Positions 25,492 through 36,031 of a stretch of DNA of 64,000 nucleotides are shown here, piece by piece (position 1 is the first letter of the stretch; every line of letters starts with the position of its first letter). Source of the DNA: Flavobacteriaceae bacterium PS02334 (GTDB lineage: Bacteria > Bacteroidota > Bacteroidia > Flavobacteriales > Flavobacteriaceae); contig JASCOH010000007.1 in NCBI GenBank assembly GCA_029959295.1, positions 124,001 through 188,000 of the forward strand, given 5' to 3'. Under the pieces are notes generated by a model. That model did no database searches, was not told the origin of the DNA, and worked only from the letters and a program-made list of their open reading frames with translations. The position numbers and the translations under genes are program-made.

Positions 25492-25614
25492 ATGAAACAA
25501 ACAGTTACCATAACTCCTGATAGCAAAACAGTTGCTACATTAAAAAAAATGATTTCTTTGAAAAAAGAAAACAGAGAAAAAGTTATGTCCAAAATTACTA
25601 GCCAAAAAAAATAA
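25492..25614 (+). CDS. 40-residue basic protein upstream of DUF6169
   Basis: The short ORF starts MKQTVTITPDSKTVATLKKM and ends KVMSKITSQKK. It has a short beta-like start, then a Lys-rich helix, and it is strongly basic. It is preceded by a well-placed -7 box and followed 10 bp later by the DUF6169 gene, so the two are probably one transcript. I do not recognise a family. A small antitoxin- or chaperone-like partner is conceivable from the arrangement only. Confidence 0.6.
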   Translation: MKQTVTITPDSKTVATLKKMISLKKENREKVMSKITSQKK

Positions 25615-25624
25615 GAACCTATTT

Positions 25625-26095
25625 ATGTATCAATATAAAATAGAAGAGGACGAAAATCCTCTTTTTTCATTTTACACCAAACACAATCTCTCCTATTTTG
25701 TTTCCTTTAAAAAAATGGATTTTGAAAATGACTATTTTTCTAATCTATATTCATTAGATTTTTGGGAAATAGAAAATCAAAAATTCATAAAGGATGATTC
25801 TATTGAAAATACTATCATTGAAATCATTTTTGAATTCTTCAAAAAATCTCCAAACTCGTTGCTTCATTATGTTTGCGATAGTAATGATAAAAGGCAAAAT
25901 GGAAGAAGCAAATTATTTGATAATTGGTATAACAAATCGAATAACGACGAATTCTCAAAGCTAAATATTGAATTTAAAATTGAGTCTGAAGTAAATTATA
26001 ATTTGGAATTCATTTTTAAATCAGAGTACTACATACTTGAAGACTTAGAAAGAAATATTCTATTACAACTAGAAGAATTTTCTAATTATAAATAA
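25625..26095 (+). CDS. DUF6169 family protein
   Basis: The 156-residue protein resembles DUF6169. It has a Tyr/Phe-rich start (YQYKIEEDENPLFSFYTKH, NLSYFVSFKKMDF), a central helix, and the segment LLHYVCDSNDKRQNGRSKLF with following FDNWYN. It is cytoplasmic, without signal or membrane segments. Function is unknown. It follows the 40-residue ORF by 10 bp. No typical toxin active site is visible. Confidence 0.72.
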   Translation: MYQYKIEEDENPLFSFYTKHNLSYFVSFKKMDFENDYFSNLYSLDFWEIENQKFIKDDSIENTIIEIIFEFFKKSPNSLLHYVCDSNDKRQNGRSKLFDNWYNKSNNDEFSKLNIEFKIESEVNYNLEFIFKSEYYILEDLERNILLQLEEFSNYK

Positions 26096-26201
26096 TCCAC
26101 TTCCAAATGCATTTGCAGAATAAAAATTATTCGCAATGAATTCCGACAATTTATTCACGCCATCGTTATTACGTTTCCGAAAATTCAATGACCTTTCTCA
26201 A

Positions 26202-26290
26202 ATAGCCCCGATTGGAGGGAAAAGCATTTTTGTTTTTGCTGCCAAAAACAAAAATCTTTGGAAGGAAAAGCGGGAATTGCCTCTTCTGAA
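26202..26290 (+). repeat. Dispersed structured repeat, copy A
   Basis: The element begins ATAGCCCCGAT and ends near AAGCGGGAATTGCC, around a perfect 13-bp stem (26226-26238 with 26243-26255, 4-nt loop CTGC). The ends CCCCG/CGGG can also pair, giving a long imperfect hairpin. Related elements lie at 30604 and 38775 on the other strand. The rest of the 394-bp gap (26096-26489) holds only the isocitrate dehydrogenase promoter. Confidence 0.7.
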
Positions 26291-26438
26291 AAAGCCTAAA
26301 GTTTCGCTTCTAATAAAAATTGTGCGTTAAAATTTTATTGGTTTTTGTAGATTTCTCATTTATCAAACTTTTAATTGACAATTTCTTAAATCAAACGTTT
26401 TCGACTTGCTGAAATTCTTTAAATCGCTCTCATTTTCT

Positions 26439-26446
26439 TATCTTTG
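26439..26446 (+). promoter_or_regulatory. -7 box of isocitrate dehydrogenase
   Basis: TATCTTTG matches TAnnTTTG, 43 bp before ATG 26490. Confidence 0.55.
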
Positions 26447-26471
26447 CAGTCCTTACAAGTAAAAAATTTAA

Positions 26472-28712
<2,241 letters not shown>

Positions 28713-28730
28713 GCTAATTTATATTTATAG

Positions 28731-28762
28731 AAAAAGACGACTGGAAACGGTCGTCTTTTTTA
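28731..28762 (+). terminator. Terminator of isocitrate dehydrogenase
   Basis: AAAGACGAC, loop around GAAA, GTCGTCTTT and a T-run form a strong 9-bp stem 19 bp after the stop. Confidence 0.88.
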
Positions 28763-28818
28763 TATTTTTACATTTGGTAAAACCTTGAACCTTTTACCCA
28801 CAACCTTAAACCAAAAAT

Positions 28819-29481
28819 ATGTCTTCACACCACATCGTTCGCGACGACCAAGAACCCGCATTAATCATTGCCAACGGCGCCGCCTGTAGCAGTGAATTAT
28901 TGGGACAATTATTAGAATGGTCGCCGTTCGTCATCGTTTTGGATTCGGCGATGGAAAGAGTGATGGAATTAGGCATCAAAGTCGACGTGCTTTTGGGCGA
29001 TTTCGACAATGGTTTTGATCCAGAATATTACAGAAATTTTCAATATCCTTTGGAAATTGTTCACACGCCAGACCAAGACAAAACAGATTTAGAAAAAGCC
29101 TTTGATTATTTAATTGAAAAAGGACACAAAGCCGTAAACGTAGTTTGGGCCACCGGAAGACGAGCTGATCACACAATCACAAACATGACCAACATCGTGC
29201 GCTTTCAAAATAACTTGAAGATTGTAATTTTGGATGATTATTCCAAAATTTTTCAGCTTCCTAAAAAGTATAAAAAGTGGTATCCAAAGGGTTTTCCTAT
29301 TTCAATAATTCCCGTTGGAACGGTAAACGGAATCACTTCCACCAATTTAGATTACCCATTAAACAATGAAACTTTGACCATTGGTTACCGAACTGGAAGC
29401 AGTAATCACGTAGCAAAAGACGGCATCGTTTTGATTGAACATAAAGATGGTAATTTGCTGATGATGGAATGTTTTGATTGA
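28819..29481 (+). CDS. Thiamine pyrophosphokinase
   Basis: This enzyme transfers pyrophosphate from ATP to thiamine, giving thiamine diphosphate. The 220-residue protein has the TPK catalytic core: LIIANGAACS, VLLGDFDNGFDPEY, the metal-binding QDKTDLEKAFDYL, and WATGRRADHTITNM. The C-terminal thiamine-binding beta domain includes FPISIIPVGTVNGITS and TIGYRTGSSNH. A TACATTTG box at 28769-28776 is a plausible promoter. The next gene follows after 90 bp behind its own box. Confidence 0.92.
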   Translation: MSSHHIVRDDQEPALIIANGAACSSELLGQLLEWSPFVIVLDSAMERVMELGIKVDVLLGDFDNGFDPEYYRNFQYPLEIVHTPDQDKTDLEKAFDYLIEKGHKAVNVVWATGRRADHTITNMTNIVRFQNNLKIVILDDYSKIFQLPKKYKKWYPKGFPISIIPVGTVNGITSTNLDYPLNNETLTIGYRTGSSNHVAKDGIVLIEHKDGNLLMMECFD

Positions 29482-29547
29482 TTTATAAAAAACCAAACTA
29501 AATGAACCTTAATCCCTTAATGGTTCTCCCAATAAATTCCTATTGCT

Positions 29548-29555
29548 TATATTTG
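29548..29555 (+). promoter_or_regulatory. -7 box of rlmF
   Basis: TATATTTG matches TAnnTTTG, 16 bp before ATG 29572. Confidence 0.5.
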
Positions 29556-29571
29556 CCCTGAAATTCAAGCA

Positions 29572-30516
29572 ATGAAATCCGAAAAAAATAAAGAAAAGTC
29601 AGGCCTACATCCCAGAAATCCACATAGATTTCGTTATGATTTTGCGCAATTGACCGAAAGCTATCCTGAACTGAAAACTTTCATTTTTACCAATCCGCAC
29701 AATATTGAAACGGTAGATTTCAGCAATCCTGAAGCTGTAAAAGCCTTGAACAAAGCGATTTTGATTTCAGAATACGACATCAAAAACTGGGATATTCCCC
29801 AAAATTATCTCTGCCCGCCAATTCCAGGTCGAGCCGATTACATTCATTACATCGCAGATTTATTGGCTTCCACAAACGGAGAAATTCCGCAAGGCGACGG
29901 CGTTTTGGGCCTAGATATCGGAATTGGCGCCAATTGCATTTATCCAATTATAGGCCACAGCACTTATGGTTGGAACTTCGTCGGAACTGATATTGACCCA
30001 AATGCGCTTGAAAACTGCGTCAAAATTATAGAATCAAATCCAACATTAAACGGAGCAATAAGTTTACAGCAACAGCTCAACTCCCGATTTATTTTCAAAG
30101 ACATTATCCAGCCGGAAGATAAATTTGCGTTCACGCTTTGCAATCCGCCATTTCACAGCTCTCAAGAAGAAGCCACGAAAGGAACTTTGCGAAAAATCAA
30201 CGCTTTAGAAAACACTAAAACTAAAAATCCTGTACTGAATTTCGGCGGACAAAATGCGGAACTTTGGTGCGAAGGCGGTGAATTGGCTTTCATCAACCAG
30301 ATGATTTACGAAAGCGCAAAATACCCAATGCAATGCTTTTGGTTTACCACTTTGGTTTCAAAAAGCTCCCACTTATCAAGCATTTACAAGACTTTAGACA
30401 AAGTAAAAGCGTCCTCAATAAAAACCATCGAAATGGCGCAAGGCCAAAAAATAAGCCGAATTGTCGCTTGGTCTTTCCTTTCTGAATCCCAGCAAAAAGC
30501 TTGGAAGTTTCAATAA
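29572..30516 (+). CDS. rlmF: 23S rRNA (adenine(1618)-N6)-methyltransferase
   Basis: RlmF methylates A1618 of 23S rRNA using AdoMet. The 314-residue protein starts with the family signature GLHPRNPHRFRYDF, carries an AdoMet-binding loop (GVLGLDIGIGANCIYPI) and the N6-adenine catalytic motif NPPF in TLCNPPFHSSQEEA. The C-terminal part includes WCEGGELAFINQMI and TTLVSKSSHLS. It is monocistronic; a 371-bp gap with a structured repeat and a long hairpin follows. Confidence 0.95.
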   Translation: MKSEKNKEKSGLHPRNPHRFRYDFAQLTESYPELKTFIFTNPHNIETVDFSNPEAVKALNKAILISEYDIKNWDIPQNYLCPPIPGRADYIHYIADLLASTNGEIPQGDGVLGLDIGIGANCIYPIIGHSTYGWNFVGTDIDPNALENCVKIIESNPTLNGAISLQQQLNSRFIFKDIIQPEDKFAFTLCNPPFHSSQEEATKGTLRKINALENTKTKNPVLNFGGQNAELWCEGGELAFINQMIYESAKYPMQCFWFTTLVSKSSHLSSIYKTLDKVKASSIKTIEMAQGQKISRIVAWSFLSESQQKAWKFQ

Positions 30517-30603
30517 AGTTTCAAAGCTACAAAGCCCCTAAGTTCCAAAGCTGGATACCTTCTAATTTTTTGAAGCGAATCGACAGTGATTTATAATAAT
30601 CCA

Positions 30604-30682
30604 TTTTCCCGCTGGAGCCACTCGCTTCACTTTTGCTGATCGCAAAAGTAAGAGCTCAAACAATGGCACCATCGGGGCTAGC
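30604..30682 (-). repeat. Dispersed structured repeat, copy B
   Basis: On the minus strand the element starts TAGCCCCGATGG and ends AGCGGGAAAATGG, around a CTTTTGC/GCAAAAG stem-loop. Both ends match copy A at 26202; the middle differs except for its ability to fold. It occupies the rlmF-nudK gap. Confidence 0.65.
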
Positions 30683-30763
30683 CAAAAACTTCAGGCCTTC
30701 TTTTTACTCCCGGACAAATCTTTGTCGATAAACTTTGTCTAAAATTCGGCTAAAGCCTATACT

Positions 30764-30813
30764 ATTTTTCTACAATAAAAACGGGTTGAAACACGTTTTT
30801 ATTGTAGAAAAAT
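30764..30813. repeat. Perfect 20-bp inverted repeat upstream of nudK
   Basis: The left arm (30764-30783) and right arm (30794-30813) are exactly complementary over 20 bp, with a 10-nt loop (GGTTGAAACA) that can form a small inner GTT/AAC stem. It could be a strong RNA hairpin or a cruciform, but a T-run is lacking for intrinsic termination. Confidence 0.85.
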
Positions 30814-30887
30814 CTTAAAGAAAATTCTTAATTAAACTTAATTTCTTAATGGTTCAAAAATGCAAAATTCTTAACTTTACATAAAAA

Positions 30888-31469
30888 ATGCAAAACCCAA
30901 CCATCAAAATAAAATCCACAGAATTACTTTCTGACAATCATTACATCTTAAACAAAGTAATTTTAGACTACACAAAAAAAGATGGAACAACTGAAACCCA
31001 AACCCGAGAAGTCTACGACAGAGGCAACGGAGCCACAATCCTGCTTTACAACAAAGACAAAAAAACCGTAATCTTAATCCGTCAATTTCGTCTTCCAACT
31101 TATTTAAACGGCAACAAAACCGGCATGATCATCGAAGCCTGCGCTGGACTTTTAGAAGAAGAAAATCCAGAAGACTGCATCAAACGCGAAACCGAAGAAG
31201 AAACCGGCTACACTCTAACCGAGGTCAGAAAAGTTTTTGAATCCTATATGTCGCCAGGTTCTGTAACCGAAATCATTCACTTTTTTGTGGGCGAATATTC
31301 TAAAGAAATGAAAACCAGCGAAGGCGGTGGTTTGGATACTGAACACGAAAACATTGACGTTTTAGAGCTTCCATTTGAAAAAGCGTTAGAAATGATTGCA
31401 ACGGGCGAAATAAAAGATGCAAAAACGATTATGCTTTTGCAATATGCGAAGATTAATAATTTGCTTTAG
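30888..31469 (+). CDS. nudK: NUDIX hydrolase, GDP-mannose pyrophosphatase type
   Basis: The 193-residue protein matches NudK, which hydrolyses GDP-mannose to GMP and mannose-1-phosphate. The Nudix box is complete: G(x5)E(x7)RETEEETG within [20 protein letters not shown]. Flanking signatures are [35 protein letters not shown] and [12 protein letters not shown]. It is Mg-dependent and cytoplasmic. Substrate choice is inferred from the family; ADP-ribose hydrolysis by a sister group is the alternative. Confidence 0.9.
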   Translation: MQNPTIKIKSTELLSDNHYILNKVILDYTKKDGTTETQTREVYDRGNGATILLYNKDKKTVILIRQFRLPTYLNGNKTGMIIEACAGLLEEENPEDCIKRETEEETGYTLTEVRKVFESYMSPGSVTEIIHFFVGEYSKEMKTSEGGGLDTEHENIDVLELPFEKALEMIATGEIKDAKTIMLLQYAKINNLL

Positions 31470-31494
31470 ACAAACACCTTTTTAAATCCGAAAA

Positions 31495-31749
31495 CTAAAC
31501 CATTTCAGACAGAACTTCTTCCGGAGACTTTAAATTAAACTCGAAAACTAATCTTGTAATATCAATTGTCTTTTCTATATTATCAACCTTATAGAAACCA
31601 CAAACTTGTGAACCTTGAAATTTGTCTGTGATGTAATCTACATTGTGAATTTGATAAGAATTTTTACCAAATATCTTGCCTTTTAAAAAAGGTTCATAAT
31701 AGTTTTTCAAAATATTTGCCTCGTGAGCTTTATAAAGTTTGATTTGCAT
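31495..31749 (-). CDS. Small hypothetical protein
   Basis: The 84-residue protein starts MQIKLYKAHEANILKNYYE and shows alternating short beta and helical segments (YQIHNVDYITDKF, VFEFNLKSPEEVLSEM). It is probably cytoplasmic. I do not recognise a family. It reads as coding because of its balanced composition, but its small size keeps confidence moderate. It converges on nudK. Confidence 0.5.
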   Translation of the reverse strand: MQIKLYKAHEANILKNYYEPFLKGKIFGKNSYQIHNVDYITDKFQGSQVCGFYKVDNIEKTIDITRLVFEFNLKSPEEVLSEMV

Positions 31750-31887
31750 TTGTTGAAATATTTAATTCAATGCAAGTTAGAAAAATTCAAAGAATTTAAA
31801 TTGACGAGTTATCAACAATAAGGGATTCAGTGTTTTCATTCACCTATGTTCCGTACGAGCAAAAACTTTATCAATAATCCGAAATAT

Positions 31888-31964
31888 CCTAACAGGTTTC
31901 CAAAACCTGTTAGGTATTAATCCTCAAAACAAAAATACCTAACAGGTTCGAAAAACCTGCTAGG
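31888..31964. repeat. Two copies of the CCTAACAGGTT palindrome
   Basis: CCTAACAGGTTT..AAACCTGTTAGG (31888-31914) and a near-copy with one changed base (31938-31964) lie 23 bp apart. Each can fold by itself. Such palindromes are common in flavobacterial intergenic DNA. The remainder of the 350-bp gap (31750-32099) holds only the uvrB promoter. Confidence 0.8.
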
Positions 31965-32073
31965 AAAAAATCCGCGTCATCCGCGTTCCAATTAAATACA
32001 ATCCTTTTCAACGAAATCCAAACAATTCCTCTTATAAAAAGTTAACAGAATTCCATACTAAAAACATATTAAT

Positions 32074-32081
32074 TATCTTTG
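32074..32081 (+). promoter_or_regulatory. -7 box of uvrB
   Basis: TATCTTTG matches TAnnTTTG, 18 bp before ATG 32100. I see no LexA-like operator. Confidence 0.55.
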
Positions 32082-32099
32082 TAATTCAACGCTATACAT

Positions 32100-34088
32100 A
32101 TGAAATTTCAAGTAGTTTCTGATTACAAACCAACCGGCGACCAACCGCAAGCCATTGACAAATTAAGTTCAGGAATCCAAAACGGAGACAAGTTCCAAAC
32201 ACTTTTGGGCGTCACCGGTTCTGGAAAAACCTTTACGATGGCAAATGTCATCCAAGAAGTGCAAAAACCAACACTTGTTTTGGCGCACAACAAAACATTG
32301 GCTGCACAATTGTACTCAGAATTCAAGCAATTTTTCCCAAATAATGCGGTGGAATATTTTGTTTCCTACTATGATTATTACCAGCCTGAAGCCTTTATTC
32401 CGGTAACGGGAACTTACATTGAGAAAGATTTGTCTATCAATGAAGAGTTGGAAAAAATGCGTTTGAGCACGACTTCTTCCCTGCTTTCTGGGCGCCGTGA
32501 TATTATTGTGGTTTCTTCGGTTTCATGTTTGTATGGTATCGGAAACCCTGTGGAATTTCAGAAGAATGTCGTGACTGTTGCTAAAAACCAAGTGATTTCT
32601 CGCACTAAATTACTGCATAAATTAGTACAAAGTTTATACGCCAGAACCGAAGCTGATTTTAATCCTGGAACTTTTAGAATCAAAGGCGACACGGTTGAAG
32701 TTTTCCCAAGTTATGGCGACGAACCTTTCAGAATCCACTTTTTTGGAGATGAAATTGAAGAAATCGAAGCTTTTGATGCGAAGACTTCTAAAGTTTTAGA
32801 AAAATATACTGACCTTAATATATATCCTGCAAATATGTTCGTGACTTCGCCTGAAGTTTTGAACGGAGCGATTTGGGAAATCCAGCAAGATTTGGTAAAA
32901 CAAGTCGAGTATTTCAAGCAGATCGGAAAACATCTGGAAGCAAAACGTTTGGAAGAGCGAACCAATTTTGATTTAGAAATGATTCGCGAATTGGGTTATT
33001 GTTCCGGAATTGAAAATTACTCGAGATATCTTGACGGAAGATTGCCAGGAACGCGTCCATTCTGTCTTTTAGATTATTTCCCAAAGGATTATTTGATGGT
33101 CATTGACGAAAGTCACGTGACGGTTTCGCAAGTTCACGCCATGTATGGAGGCGACCGTTCGCGCAAGGAAAACTTGGTGGAATATGGATTCCGACTTCCT
33201 GCAGCAATGGACAACCGTCCGCTGAAATTTGAAGAATTTGAAGGAATGCAGAATCAAGTAGTTTATGTTTCGGCAACTCCGGCAGATTATGAATTGGAGA
33301 AATCAGAAGGTGTTTTTGTAGAACAGATTATTCGCCCGACGGGTTTGTTAGATCCCGTTATTGAAGTGCGCCCGAGTTTGAACCAGATTGATGATTTGAT
33401 TGAAGAAATTCAATTGCGAGTTGAAGTTGATGAACGTGTTTTGGTTACTACTTTGACCAAAAGAATGGCGGAAGAATTGACAAAATATCTGACCAAAGTT
33501 TCCATTCGATGCCGATATATTCACTCAGAAGTTGACACTTTGGAACGTGTGGAAATCATGCAGGATTTGCGAAAAGGATTGTTTGATGTTTTGATCGGAG
33601 TCAATCTTTTGAGAGAAGGATTAGATTTGCCAGAAGTTTCGCTAGTTGCAATTTTAGATGCTGACAAAGAAGGCTTCTTGAGAAATAATCGTTCGCTGAC
33701 GCAGACAGTTGGTCGTGCGGCTAGAAACGTGAATGGAAAAGCGATTATGTATGCTGATAAAATTACGGCGAGCATGCAAAAAACGATCGACCAAACCAAT
33801 TATCGTCGCGAGAAACAAATCAATTATAACACAAAACATGGAAAAGCGCCTGTGGCATTAAAAAAGAAAATCGATAGCACTTTGGCAAAAAATTCGGTTT
33901 CGACGCAATATTTTGAGAACCAAGCTTTGAAAGCTGCAGAACCTGAAAGCTTATATTTGACGAAAGGCGAAATTGAAAAGAAAATTCGTGATACGCGAAA
34001 AGCAATGGAAAAGGCTGCGAAAGATTTAGATTTTATGCAGGCGGCGAAATTTCGTGATGAGATCAAGGCACTGCAAGAAAAGATTTAA
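32100..34088 (+). CDS. uvrB: Excinuclease ABC subunit B
   Basis: UvrB is the damage-verifying helicase-like subunit of nucleotide excision repair; it loads with UvrA and recruits UvrC. The 662-residue protein has Walker A (LGVTGSGKTFTMANV), the DNA-inserting beta-hairpin (VSYYDYYQPEAFIP), Walker B (MVIDESHVTVSQ), helicase motif VI (TQTVGRAARNVNGKAIMYAD) and a C-terminal UVR domain (LDFMQAAKFRDEIKALQ) that contacts UvrC. Length and domain order are normal. Confidence 0.97.
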   Translation: MKFQVVSDYKPTGDQPQAIDKLSSGIQNGDKFQTLLGVTGSGKTFTMANVIQEVQKPTLVLAHNKTLAAQLYSEFKQFFPNNAVEYFVSYYDYYQPEAFIPVTGTYIEKDLSINEELEKMRLSTTSSLLSGRRDIIVVSSVSCLYGIGNPVEFQKNVVTVAKNQVISRTKLLHKLVQSLYARTEADFNPGTFRIKGDTVEVFPSYGDEPFRIHFFGDEIEEIEAFDAKTSKVLEKYTDLNIYPANMFVTSPEVLNGAIWEIQQDLVKQVEYFKQIGKHLEAKRLEERTNFDLEMIRELGYCSGIENYSRYLDGRLPGTRPFCLLDYFPKDYLMVIDESHVTVSQVHAMYGGDRSRKENLVEYGFRLPAAMDNRPLKFEEFEGMQNQVVYVSATPADYELEKSEGVFVEQIIRPTGLLDPVIEVRPSLNQIDDLIEEIQLRVEVDERVLVTTLTKRMAEELTKYLTKVSIRCRYIHSEVDTLERVEIMQDLRKGLFDVLIGVNLLREGLDLPEVSLVAILDADKEGFLRNNRSLTQTVGRAARNVNGKAIMYADKITASMQKTIDQTNYRREKQINYNTKHGKAPVALKKKIDSTLAKNSVSTQYFENQALKAAEPESLYLTKGEIEKKIRDTRKAMEKAAKDLDFMQAAKFRDEIKALQEKI

Positions 34089-34175
34089 AAGCCTCTCGAC
34101 AGCGCTCGAGATGACAAAAAATTATAGACAATCGGGATTTTTACTTTTGCCTCTTGCCTATTCACTTTTGCCTAA

Positions 34176-34577
34176 TTAATTCAACTGTTCCTTAAAAATA
34201 TTAATTAAAGTTTCAGCATCAATCATTCGCGTTGGCGATTTTTCCATTGCCTTTAAAATTCTTTTGATTGCGAAGGGATTCAGCCCCATATTCACACCTA
34301 ATTGCTTGATGGCAATTTCTTCCTTTTCGTGCAAAACGCCGTCACAGTGCATCAATAAGGCCAATCTATAAAATTGCTGGATGCGCTGTGATTCTGATTT
34401 TAGAGGAATAATCGACAGCTCTTGATGAAAAATATTTTTAAAATCTTCTTTTGCGACCTTCAATTCTTGGGCAACAATGCTTAAAAACTGGTATTCTCTA
34501 TCGTGAAGCTTTCCGTCGACAATTGCAAAAGCAACCATTTCGGCAAGAAGGCTCAGTTTTTCTTCGTAAGTATTCAT
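34176..34577 (-). CDS. TerB-like protein
   Basis: The 133-residue all-helical protein resembles TerB/TerB-like domains: LLAEMVAFAIVDGKLHDREY near the front and, later, LLMHCDGVLHEKEEIAIKQL, giving two acidic D-G-x-L/H-D/E-x-E elements typical of the family's metal-binding sites. I use ATG 34577; the codon before it is TTG. It is cytoplasmic. Function is unknown, and no other ter genes are near, so a tellurite role should not be assumed. Confidence 0.8.
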   Translation of the reverse strand: MNTYEEKLSLLAEMVAFAIVDGKLHDREYQFLSIVAQELKVAKEDFKNIFHQELSIIPLKSESQRIQQFYRLALLMHCDGVLHEKEEIAIKQLGVNMGLNPFAIKRILKAMEKSPTRMIDAETLINIFKEQLN

Positions 34578-34633
34578 CAAAGTAGTAATTTTAGCTAAAA
34601 TATTCTTTTTGTTTAATATATAAAATCATTTCC

Positions 34634-35428
34634 TTGAGATATTTATTTATAATTTTTTTCGTCAGCCTTTTTGTGGATTTAAAAGCACAAGAAAGCACGG
34701 CTTCCCGGCAAGTTGCTACTTTTGAATTAGAAGCGCCACAGTTAAAAACAACTAAGAAAATCTGGGTTTATGTCCCGAAAGGCTATGAAAATTCAGAAAA
34801 AAAATATCCCGTGATTTATATGCACGACGGACAGAATTTATTTGATGCAAAGACTTCTTTTGCAGGAGAATGGAATGTTGACGAAACACTTGACAGCCTG
34901 AAAACACAGGCAATTGTGATTGGAATTGAACATGGAAACGAAAAACGCACAGACGAACTGACTCCTTTTCCTAATAAAAAACATGGCGGTGGAAAAGCGG
35001 ACGATTACTTGGATTTCATAGTCAAAACTCTAAAACCTTACGTTGACAAAAATTACAGAACTAAAACTAATCCTAGAAATACCGTGATTTTCGGAAGCTC
35101 TCTCGGAGGCTTGATTTCCTATTATGCTGTTTTGAAATATCCTGAAGTTTTTGGGAAAGCGGGCGTTTTTTCGCCATCATTTTGGTTTTCGGATGAAATT
35201 TATAAAATGACTGAAAATTCGAAAAAAATCAAAGCAAAGATTTATTTTTTATATGGCGATTCTGAAAGTGACGACATGGTTATAGATGCTCGAAAGATGA
35301 AACATTTATTGGATGAAAATCGCTGTTATTGCTTGAAATTAGATAAAATTGTGGAAGTGAAAGGCGGACAGCATAGCGAGAAATTGTGGCGGGAAGGTTT
35401 TGGGAAAGCTATATTATGGTTGCTATAA
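34634..35428 (+). CDS. Secreted esterase (alpha/beta hydrolase, esterase D/enterochelin esterase-like)
   Basis: The 264-residue protein starts with TTG 34634, the only start that gives its signal peptide (FIIFFVSLFVDLKA). The alpha/beta-hydrolase core shows YPVIYMHDGQNLFD (oxyanion/entry region), the nucleophile Ser in VIFGSSLGGLIS, a likely acid Asp in FLYGDSESDD, and the His in VKGGQHSEKLW. It is predicted periplasmic. Members of this PF00756-type family act on acyl esters, siderophore esters or sugar esters; the substrate is unknown. Confidence 0.85.
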   Translation: MRYLFIIFFVSLFVDLKAQESTASRQVATFELEAPQLKTTKKIWVYVPKGYENSEKKYPVIYMHDGQNLFDAKTSFAGEWNVDETLDSLKTQAIVIGIEHGNEKRTDELTPFPNKKHGGGKADDYLDFIVKTLKPYVDKNYRTKTNPRNTVIFGSSLGGLISYYAVLKYPEVFGKAGVFSPSFWFSDEIYKMTENSKKIKAKIYFLYGDSESDDMVIDARKMKHLLDENRCYCLKLDKIVEVKGGQHSEKLWREGFGKAILWLL

Positions 35429-35444
35429 AGCTTGTCATTTTAAT

Positions 35445-35545
35445 GCAAAGACCGCAAAGTTTTTCGCAAAGAAAAAAAACAAAGCTTTGCGAAACTTTGC
35501 GAAATCCTTTGTTTTCCCTTTGCGTTAAAAATCAAACGCAAAGCT
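35445..35545. repeat. CGCAAAG/CTTTGCG-rich intergenic repeat
   Basis: The stretch holds several alternating CGCAAAG and CTTTGCG words that can pair with each other (for example CAAAGCTTTGCG and TTTGCGTTAAAAATC with CGCAAAG). It looks like a degenerate palindromic element between the esterase and DUF1456 genes. Confidence 0.5.
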
Positions 35546-35579
35546 TTACCTTTAATTTAGAGACTCAGAAAATAAAATC

Positions 35580-35587
35580 TATCTTTG
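35580..35587 (+). promoter_or_regulatory. -7 box of the DUF1456-DUF4269 unit
   Basis: TATCTTTG matches TAnnTTTG, 15 bp before ATG 35603. Confidence 0.55.
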
Positions 35588-35602
35588 CAATAAATCAAGA
35601 TT

Positions 35603-36028
35603 ATGACGAACAACGATATATTCAAAAAACTTCGCGTGGCATTGCAGTTGCGTGACGATCAAATTGCAGAAATCCTTTTATTGGTAGATTTCAGAATTTC
35701 TACGGCAGAATTGGGAGCATTTTTCAGAAAAGAAGACCATCCAAATTATATGGAATGTGGCGACCAAGTGTTGCGAAATTTCCTAAACGGATTAATTATT
35801 CACTTACGCGGGACGAAAGAAGATCCAAAAAATGCGATGGATGTGATTAACGCCAACACAAAACAATTATTGACAAAAGCACCTGCAAAAGGAACTTCTA
35901 CAAAAGATAATTCGAAGAAACCTACTGCAAAAGCGCCTGCAAAAAATTTCAAGGCAAAACGTCCTGAGCCAAAAGTAAGCGTTGTGGAAAAAGTAAAATT
36001 CAACAACGGAAAAAATAAAAAAGCATAA
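35603..36028 (+). CDS. DUF1456 (YehS-like) protein
   Basis: The 141-residue protein carries two DUF1456 helical repeats (NNDIFKKLRVALQLRDDQIA, and ISTAELGAFFRKEDHPNYME with LRNFLNGLIIHLRG). A basic Lys/Ala/Pro-rich tail (about 95-141, KKPTAKAPAKNFKAKRPEPK) is probably disordered and may bind nucleic acid. Function is unknown. The next gene begins 3 bp after its stop. Confidence 0.88.
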   Translation: MTNNDIFKKLRVALQLRDDQIAEILLLVDFRISTAELGAFFRKEDHPNYMECGDQVLRNFLNGLIIHLRGTKEDPKNAMDVINANTKQLLTKAPAKGTSTKDNSKKPTAKAPAKNFKAKRPEPKVSVVEKVKFNNGKNKKA

Positions 36029-36031
36029 AGT

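Noticed and set aside
26136-26330. 64-residue ORF on the plus strand
   Set aside because: It runs through the structured repeat at 26202; composition follows the hairpin and it has no promoter or homology-like features.
34176-34577. Tellurite resistance locus
   Set aside because: Only a TerB-like domain is present; no terA, terC, terD or terE neighbours.
35386-35655. 89-residue ORF overlapping the esterase and DUF1456 genes
   Set aside because: It crosses the CGCAAAG palindromic repeat and two real genes in another frame.
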